Shown here in pieces: positions 7,290 through 12,352 of a DNA stretch of 12,352 nucleotides. How positions within the stretch are numbered: the first letter of the stretch is position 1; each line of letters starts with the position of its first letter. This DNA comes from Candolleomyces eurysporus (Eukaryota; Basidiomycota; Agaricomycetes; Agaricales; Psathyrellaceae): contig JANBPK010001749.1 of the NCBI GenBank assembly GCA_027579435.1, positions 1 to 12,352 of the forward strand, written 5' to 3'. Below the pieces are notes generated by a model. It had not been told where the DNA came from. It did no database searches and was given only the letters and a program-made list of their open reading frames with translations. A program made the translations under genes and the position numbers.

Positions 7290-8833
7290 CGCAGCCTCGA
7301 TATCGGGATTGGAAGGACTAGCACACCTCCTCGAACTGCCCATGAACCATTTCAAAATCAAAATAGGCCACAAGCTTCTCGGTCATTTCTGTATAGTCGC
7401 AGACCCGCACACGCTGCAGATGTTGCCGAAAGGCCCTTCTCCGAGAATAAGGGAATCCCCAAACTCGTCCGAGTTGCCCATATCTTCCACCTCCTCTCTC
7501 CCTCCGCCAACATCTTCCCTGAGAACCTGGTCAACGCCATCGTCCAGACAGGAACACAGCTGCATTCTTTTGACTCAAAATCCGTTCTCTGAGCCGCTAT
7601 CCAGTGGAGGGTGTCGACTTCCGAAACCTCAAGCTTCCTCGTACAGTACATACCTTCCACAATATCCTTCAAGCTAAGCCGGCTCCGAATCTCCAAAGAG
7701 AGCTGGCCAGCCGCGCGCAACTTCTTGGCTCTCGACTGGCATTTGGATCGGATACCTAACAGCTCAAATCCGCTCTTCAGCTCGTTGACAATCTCGCCGA
7801 CATCGACCCAACGTTCCTCNCTCAAAATGAGTAAATCGTCGAGCAGCTGGTCGCTCTCTGGAACGCCATGGCAAGACCACAACGATGCTGGAGTAGCAGA
7901 GATAACTCACCGGCATTCCATGATTCAGAGAAGGTTTTGCAGCAATCACCGAGGATTGACTCGCTGTTCGAACTCGTGTCAATCTACAGCCGGAATTTGG
8001 AGCTGGACACTGTCGTGACCACCAAGTTCCTCTATCAACATATGGCCCTGAGCGAAGACTCTTCTTCCGTTGCAATGTTCTCCTCCCGTTCATTACATGG
8101 GTCAACGACCCGCAGTACACCTGGCAACACAAATGCCACTTCAATCGTTATGTCGTCAGTCCAACCCTGCTCGTACAAGCTTCTCGCTCCCTCCAAGCCG
8201 ATCGACTAATCGACTCCGACTTCATCGCTCAACTCCACCGTCTTATCTGGGCACATTTGACGACAAAACCCACCGACTCCCAAGGAATGGAAGACTTGCT
8301 ACGTATTGAATCCTTGCATCTCACAACAATTCTGGTCCAACACTGCCCGGATTTGTTGGAGGATGTCAAGAGGGACATTGCAAAGTATATCTGGTTCCAC
8401 ATCAGCAACTTCGACGACATCATAGTGAAGCAAATGGCCTATCTTCTGGCTGCTCAATTCTTTTCGACATTCTCAAACCCTCCNAAATTCATACTCCGGG
8501 CCTGGACGAGATTGCTGCAACTCTCTCAGCTTGGAGGGCCGTAGCCCTCTGCGTCACGAAGCGACGGCGATCTTAGCATCCTGCTTCCCGACGGATACGG
8601 AGGAGAACGGCTACCTCCTGTGGGCNAAGGAGACGTGGAGGGTGCTACAAGACGGTCCCATTCAAATGCTCCCCATCTATCACCTTATCATTAAGCAACC
8701 CAACCTTTTCTTCCCTGTACGCTCGCTATTCATCTCCCACATCACAAATTATCTCCAAAAGCTCGGANTATCTGCGACATCATCAGTCGAGTCCCGCCTA
8801 CTTTTGATCGAAGTGCTAACGACGACATTCTAG
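7290..8833 (+). pseudogene. TRA1: TRA1 pseudogene, middle HEAT block
   Basis: SGLEGLAHLLELPMNHFKI and GHKLLGHFCIVADPHTLQ run in frame 1, then FSENKGIPKLVRVAHIFHLL and NIFPENLVNAIVQTGTQLH in frame 0. VEGVDFRNLKLPRTV and APNLQRELASRAQLLG follow, then ALSEDSSS, ITWVNDPQYTWQHKCHF and SPTLLVQASRS. The best-preserved stretch is about 8130-8520 (ESLHLTTILVQHCPDLLEDV, KQMAYLLAAQFFSTFSNP). At about 8530 it shifts to RSPLRHEATAILASCFP, then PIYHLIIKQPNLFFPVRSLF. The N bases at 8484, 8626 and 8767 are all frame-neutral. Confidence 0.85.
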
Positions 8834-10500
8834 TGGGAGCAACGCACCATCGGGGAATCGAGGCGTCTCAAGTGACGTACCCCGTTAGCCTTGCGAGAGA
8901 CCATGGTCGGCTACCTCATGCGACTCGCAACGTTGCATCATGATCCTCCTGTGAAACAAGTTCTCGTACCTCGGGCCCTCAGACAAACTTCTCCAGCTGA
9001 TAGTGACACCAAGTGGATGGCCCGATATAACTGTCGGATTGCGATTCTTATCTCGCTCTTTGGAACAGGTAAGACCTTTCTTTTGTATCACAACTTAGCA
9101 TTGACCCATTTTCCCCAGAATGACCTTTCCACTGAAGCACTCGTCACGCAAGCAGTATCTGCTGCTAAAGTCCTGCAAGTCGTCGCATCTGAACAACCGG
9201 ATTCATGGTACACTGCGAAAGCTTCAGTCTTCCAGAAGTTGGTCATAAAGGCATCCTTTGTGAAAACAGCAACCTTCAAGACGCACTACACCTCATCTTN
9301 GACAAACTCCTTTCCCTCTTCCCACTCCCCATATCCGTGCCCCCCGGCGATAGCGAGCAGGCGGAATTCCACCGAACAGTCTGGGAGATCTTCAACAAGA
9401 ACAATATGACGTCTCTCGGCCCAATGTTCGCGGCGTCCTCCTCATCGTCAAGTCCATCGTCCAGACAACTCCCGAACGAATGTCGAACAACCCGCCGCAA
9501 GGAACTCCCTCGATTAGCGAGAAACTCATCAAGCTATTTAGCGAGCTCGTCAAGGACCACATCTGCTCTGCATCTGGGACAGCTGCACACTAATCCAACC
9601 TTCGACTGCTGATGATGTTTTTGGATATCTGTCGGGACTATACGGCTGCTCTGGGAGAGAATCGCCGGTGGTTGCTCACTGCCCTGGTTGCCCTCATTGA
9701 CAAGACGAAGAGCGCGACACTTTGCAAACACCTTGATACGGCGAAGATCTGGGTTCTGGACAAGCAAGCAGCCTACCCCAACCTGAAAGAGAAGGCCAGT
9801 CTCATGCAAAAGCTNGTCAAGCTTGAATCTCGCGGCGAAGTCCTCTTTACTCCATATCCATACCTCGAAGTCATCTACGATATCTACACAGACCCCAGCT
9901 TCCGACGAGGTGAACTGACCTCCCGGTTGGAACATACATTCTTGGTTAGGTGCCACGCCAAGGACAGAAGTTTGCGGGAACGGTTTGTCGATCTTCTGGA
10001 AGTCAGCGTTTCTCGCTCCCTCTTCAACCCCATCACCTATATTCTGGCGGTCCCAAACTGGGTCTATCTTGCTTTGCATCTTCTCCTAGGTGCAGCAGAT
10101 GTTCAGTTGCCATTGCGTTACGTCCAATCCATTGCAAGTCATCAACCGGCCCGATACACGGGACATCATCCTTCCCCTTCAGCGACTCCCCCTCCTCGAC
10201 CCTCAAACCGCTCATGACGTTTGGGTGTCTGTTTTCCCTGCCGTCTGGGTCTCGTTATCGATTCGTGAGCAGTCGGACGTCACAAATCATATGATCAACC
10301 TCCTTAGCAAGGAATATCACATCAAGCAAGCTTCAGTCCGGCCCAACGTGATTCAAACGCTCCTCGCAGGGATACATGCCTGTTCCCTCCCGCCACATCT
10401 CGTCAAATACCTCGCCAAACCTTTCGTTTGCTGGCACATCTCCCTCCAAACCCTGGATACCACGCTCGATAGCATGAAGGACGACGAGCCCACTGTTTGA
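8834..10500 (+). pseudogene. TRA1: TRA1 pseudogene, HEAT-to-FAT block
   Basis: WEQRTIGESRRLK and ALRETMVGYLMRLATLHHD lead to an intron at 9069. Then NDLSTEALVTQAVSAAKVLQ and DSWYTAKASVFQKLV shift frame to NLQDALHLIFDKLLSLFPLP. A frame-broken piece (VKSIVQTTPERMSNNPP in one frame) leads into MFLDICRDYTAALGENRRWL from 9612. This runs unbroken for about 550 bases through KASLMQK and YLEVIYDIYTDPSFRRGEL to YLALHLLLGAADVQLPL. A frame change at about 10130-10160 leads to LDPQTAHDVWVSVFPAVWVS and NLLSKEYHIKQASVRPNVIQ, ending at TGA 10498. Confidence 0.85.
9069..9118 (+). other. Retained intron in TRA1 pseudogene
   Basis: Donor GTAAGA, branch-like CATTGAC, acceptor TCCCCAG, 50 nt. It joins SLEQ to NDLSTEAL in phase 0, as expected for this conserved Tra1 segment. 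Confidence 0.8.
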
Positions 10501-11167
10501 GACTACGTCTACGACTCGCTCGCTGGGATCTATGCAGAACTAGCGGGAAAGGACATGTCCTACGGCCTTTGGCGAAGACGGTGCCTCTTACCCGATACCA
10601 ACGTAGCTCTGGCATTCGAGCAAGTCGGGATGTGGGAGCAAGCATCTACCGTCTACGAAGCGGCGCAGGACAAGGTTCGCGCTGGAACTTTGCCGTTCAA
10701 CGAACTCGAGTACTGCCCGTGGGAGGATCACTGGGTGTTGGCAGCTGAAAGGCTCCAGCATTGGGACATTCTCTACGAATTTTCGGAGAGCGAAGGGAAC
10801 CAAGAGTTAATGTTGGAGAGTGCATGGAGAACTCGCGTTTGGTCGGTTGAGAAGGAGGTTTGGAGGAGCAAATCAATGGTCTACCCGAAGTCGCAACGCC
10901 GCGTCGCCGAGTGTTCGAGGCGTTCATCGCCCTTTACAATGCACCTGGAGCGGTCGACAAGAACCGTTGATTTACGAAGTGTCTCGAAGACGCCATGCAG
11001 CTCTCCCTACGGAAATGGGTTGGCTTACCACAGCACTCCTCTGTCGCCCACATCCCCTATTACAGCACTTCCAGCAATTCGTCGAGCTCCAGGAAGCCGT
11101 CCAGATATTTGGCTCTCTTGCCCAGAACAATGCGCAGAACCTCGAGAAGAAGTCCGCAGAGCTCAAG
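10501..11167 (+). pseudogene. TRA1: TRA1 pseudogene, FAT domain part
   Basis: In phase after TGA 10498 come DYVYDSLAGIYAELAGKDM and YGLWRRRCLLPDTNVALAFE, then the FAT landmarks ELEYCPWEDHWVLAAERLQ and QELMLESAWR. Frame changes at about 10830-10860 and 10960-10980 break the next part (LPEVATPRRRVFEAFIALYN; CLEDAMQLSLRKWVGLPQHS). From about 11050 frame 2 gives PLLQHFQQFVELQEAVQIFG and NNAQNLEKKSAELK. FAT in Tra1 normally continues well past this point; here it stops abruptly. Confidence 0.88.
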
Positions 11168-11443
11168 GTGGACAGTATTCTCGCGCCGAGTATCATGACT
11201 AACGGACAGTTGCTTCAGAGCCTGAGGTCAGATTTTTATCTGTATACGCTGGATTTACCACTGACTTTTTGCCCTGATTCGATCCTCGAGTATCTCCTTT
11301 GTCTCTTTAGCAGGGATGAAGTGAGCGCTTGGATGTCGATGTGAGGGAAGTTTCGGAATGTCTTCCAAAAGAGTGTTTTCGCCAGCATCGAAGGTATCGC
11401 CACAAACGCCGCGGTTCTGGGTTGCAAGAGCGAATGAGAAAGT
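11168..11443 (+). pseudogene. TRA1: TRA1 pseudogene, remnant of pseudokinase tail
   Basis: Directly after SAELK the same frame reads DSILAPSIMTNGQLLQS, then an unclear stretch with a possible decayed intron (from GTCAG at about 11226). It continues as LEYLLCLFSRDEVSAWMSM, TGA 11342, GKFRNVFQKSVFASIEGIAT and AAVLGCKSE, TGA 11435. RDE-x-x-AW followed by a helical tail resembles the end of the Tra1/TRRAP PIKK domain. The bulk of the kinase fold is missing. Confidence 0.7.
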
Positions 11444-11502
11444 GTAAGTTCCAGTCAAAAAGACTTTTCTGTCAACACTCTGACATGAATGTGATGCTCC
11501 AG
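11444..11502 (+). other. Candidate intron near TRA1 3' end
   Basis: Donor GTAAGT, branch-like CTCTGACAT, acceptor GCTCCAG, 59 nt. The signals are strong, but the downstream exon is not recognised, so it may no longer be used. Confidence 0.5.
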
Positions 11503-11830
11503 GCAATACAGTCCAGCGTCACTCCCGACACCGTTGTTCTGCCATGTCTGCAATCCCTTGAAGCGGAAGAAGGAGAATTGAAGGAGATCTTGGAGCCAGC
11601 CACAGTTCCTCTTGGTACACGTCTATCTCCCTACTATTATCGTCGCTGGGTTCCTAGCTAGATAAATACCTTATACCACCTTCATTCCCCTACTTTACTG
11701 AGATGCAACAGATATTTTCCCAGATACTTGACTGGCTGACTGGTCGAGCGACGATCCGCACCCTTGAGCGCGGCCAAGACGCCGTTATCAAGGCTCTCGC
11801 TGCCCAGGGTCACCCTACTATTCTCCCCTA
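11503..11830. other. Unassigned segment between TRA1 tail pieces
   Basis: About 330 bp with no recognised protein. Short open stretches exist in several frames but none resembles the Tra1 tail until about 11848. It may be inserted or shuffled DNA, a decayed intron, or sequence too degraded to read. No terminal repeats or target-site duplication were found by eye. Confidence 0.45.
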
Positions 11831-11847
11831 TTCCAGCTCCGAGTCTC

Positions 11848-11904
11848 CGTGCCGAGCCAGTCGTCCAGGCCGTATTTTCGATGATCACCGCAACAGACGC
11901 GCTT
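11848..11904 (+). pseudogene. TRA1: Possible last TRA1 fragment
   Basis: Frame 1 reads AEPVVQAVFSMITATDALG. This is similar to the segment just before the conserved C-terminal end of fungal Tra1 (pattern PVVQTV-x-x-L-I-x-x-A-T). The final hydrophobic/Trp-Phe end is not present; the repeat array starts instead. The match is short. Confidence 0.45.
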
Positions 11905-12012
11905 GGTTGTCGTTTCTCGTGGCCACGGGCACCCTTTAGTCGTTGTTTCTCGCGGCCACGAGCACCCTTGGTCGTTGTTTCTCGTGACCACGAGCACCCT
12001 CGGTCGCCGTTT
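11905..12012. repeat. 32-33 bp minisatellite with palindromic core
   Basis: The GTTTCT anchor recurs at 11912, 11945, 11977 and 12009, spacings 33, 32 and 32. Each full unit contains a near-perfect 14-base palindrome: CTCGTGGCCACGGG at 11916-11929, CTCGCGGCCACGAG at 11949-11962, CTCGTGACCACGAG at 11981-11994. The units follow one another without spacers. Arg/His-rich open frames here are products of the repeat, not genes. Confidence 0.88.
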
Positions 12013-12352
12013 CTGGNGGACACTTTCCATCACTCAACCACCCTCCTTCCCTCGACCACCATCCTCTTTCCTTCAACTGCCGCCATTGCCCGTTTCTGAC
12101 GATCACGTTCACCCTTAGTCGTCACCCTTAGTCGTCGTTTTTGCGACCACAAGCGCCATTGCCCGTCCTTCCCGCGGAAACCCCCCACCTCCCAAACACC
12201 ACTTCCATCCCTCAACCACCGTCCTCTTTCCCTCAACCACCACCACTGATCATTTCCTGACGATCACGATCACCCTCAGTCATCGTTCTTGCGACTTCAG
12301 GCGCTACTGCTCGTCTTTTCTCGCGGACACCCTCTATCCTTCAATCGCTACC
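12009..12352. repeat. Higher-order tandem repeat of about 148 bp, running off the window
   Basis: The anchor CTC(G/A)ACCACC recurs at 12051 and 12211, GATCACG at 12101 and 12262, and the GGNGGA/GCGGA start at about 12015, 12174 and 12323. GCGACCACAAGCGCCATTG (12143) matches GCGACTTCAGGCGCTACTG (12291), 148 bp apart. The first copy carries a perfect 13-bp tandem duplication (TCACCCTTAGTCG at 12109-12121 and 12122-12134), which explains the 161 versus 148 spacing. Parts of the unit are diverged copies of the adjacent 32-bp minisatellite. The third copy is cut by the window end. Confidence 0.82.

Larger units (their letters stand above)
6059..11904 (+). pseudogene. TRA1: TRA1/TRRAP pseudogene, 5'-truncated, frameshifted, internally deleted
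   Basis: Tra1 (TRRAP in animals) is the very large PIKK-family pseudokinase scaffold that brings SAGA and NuA4 acetyltransferase complexes to activators in the nucleus; the yeast protein has 3,744 residues. Segments matching Tra1 occur in the correct order. HEAT-region pieces: LTPDFLDPTL (6450), ISFSGNSDAIV (about 6666), NITVQDILPTLHHLANRF (7162), SGLEGLAHLLELP (7303). Middle pieces: YLLAAQFF and PPKFILRAW (8440-8505), FFPVRSLF (8710), NDLSTEALVTQAV (9119). FAT pieces: LAFEQVGMWEQAS (10609), YCPWEDHW (10711), LLQHFQQFVELQEAVQIFGSLAQ (split across 11059-11127). Tail: CLFSRDEVSAW (11300). The frame changes repeatedly and stops interrupt it, so no full protein can be made. The first several hundred residues, a HEAT segment and most of the pseudokinase are absent. 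Family identity is firm. Whether decay is real or partly draft error is less sure; the large deletions favour real decay. Confidence 0.87.

Noticed and set aside
7358..7882. Minus-strand open frame of 174 codons
   Set aside because: It lies antisense to recognised TRA1 segments in frames 0-2 and has no recognisable domain; it is a shadow frame.
6059..11904. Functional split TRA1 encoded by many small genes
   Set aside because: Frame changes occur inside helices and conserved motifs without splice signals, and the kinase domain is missing; decay or sequence error explains it better.
11703..11939. Small protein starting MQQIFSQILDWLTGRA
   Set aside because: It overlaps the likely last TRA1 fragment in another frame and runs into the repeat; there is no independent support.
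11905..12012. CRISPR-like array
   Set aside because: The units are directly adjacent without unique spacers and lie in a eukaryotic context; this is a minisatellite.
11682..12236. Arg/His-rich open frames on both strands in the repeat region
   Set aside because: They are open in several frames at once because of the tandem repeat and GC-rich composition, and they show no domain or start context.
1..12352. Terminal inverted repeats bounding a transposon
   Set aside because: The first and last 80 bases compared in inverted orientation share only a short chance match (TGAAGTCG). No transposase or target-site duplication was seen, so a link to KDZ-type elements known to travel with fungal TET/JBP genes cannot be supported here.

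Overview
The window looks like nuclear DNA of an agaricomycete (mushroom-class) basidiomycete. The coding strand is broken by many short GT-AG introns of about 45-61 nt, often with a CTGAC/CTAAC-like branch point. The two long coding regions match gene families typical of such fungi. All convincing coding sequence is on the + strand. Thirteen isolated N calls, several at wobble positions, suggest unresolved allelic differences in a dikaryon or a low-accuracy draft. No RNA gene, CRISPR array, transposase or reverse transcriptase was seen.

Positions 1-399 hold no ATG. They contain a palindromic nonamer, CTTC(C/T)GAAG, repeated up to four times, and a GT-rich tract. From about 400 to 4092 runs a multi-exon gene. 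Its first half has the signatures of a 2-oxoglutarate/Fe(II) double-stranded beta-helix dioxygenase of the TET/JBP type (HxD, distal His, trailing Arg), followed by a charged, probably disordered linker. It ends at a lone TGA (4090-4092). The same reading frame then stays open from 4093 to 5955 and encodes a helical protein. Near its C-terminus is a helix-hairpin-helix-like block resembling DNA-base hypermodification proteins of the aGPT-pyrophosphorylase/HMUDK helical type. The two parts may be one gene broken by a nonsense change, or two adjacent genes. Either way this is a candidate DNA-base modification locus.

Positions 6059-11904 are a decayed, 5'-truncated copy of TRA1/TRRAP, the giant PIKK-family pseudokinase scaffold of the SAGA and NuA4 complexes. 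HEAT and FAT segments are readable in the expected order but in changing frames with stops. About two blocks are missing: one inside the HEAT region and one taking the rest of FAT and most of the pseudokinase domain. Introns are retained, so this is a DNA-level duplicate or a broken gene, not a retrocopy.

From about 11905 to the end lies a repeat array: a 32-33 bp minisatellite with a palindromic core, then a higher-order unit of about 148 bp built from diverged copies of the same motif. The array begins where the last codons of TRA1 should be.

Family assignments rest on recognised motifs and remembered family sequences; no database search or alignment was run.
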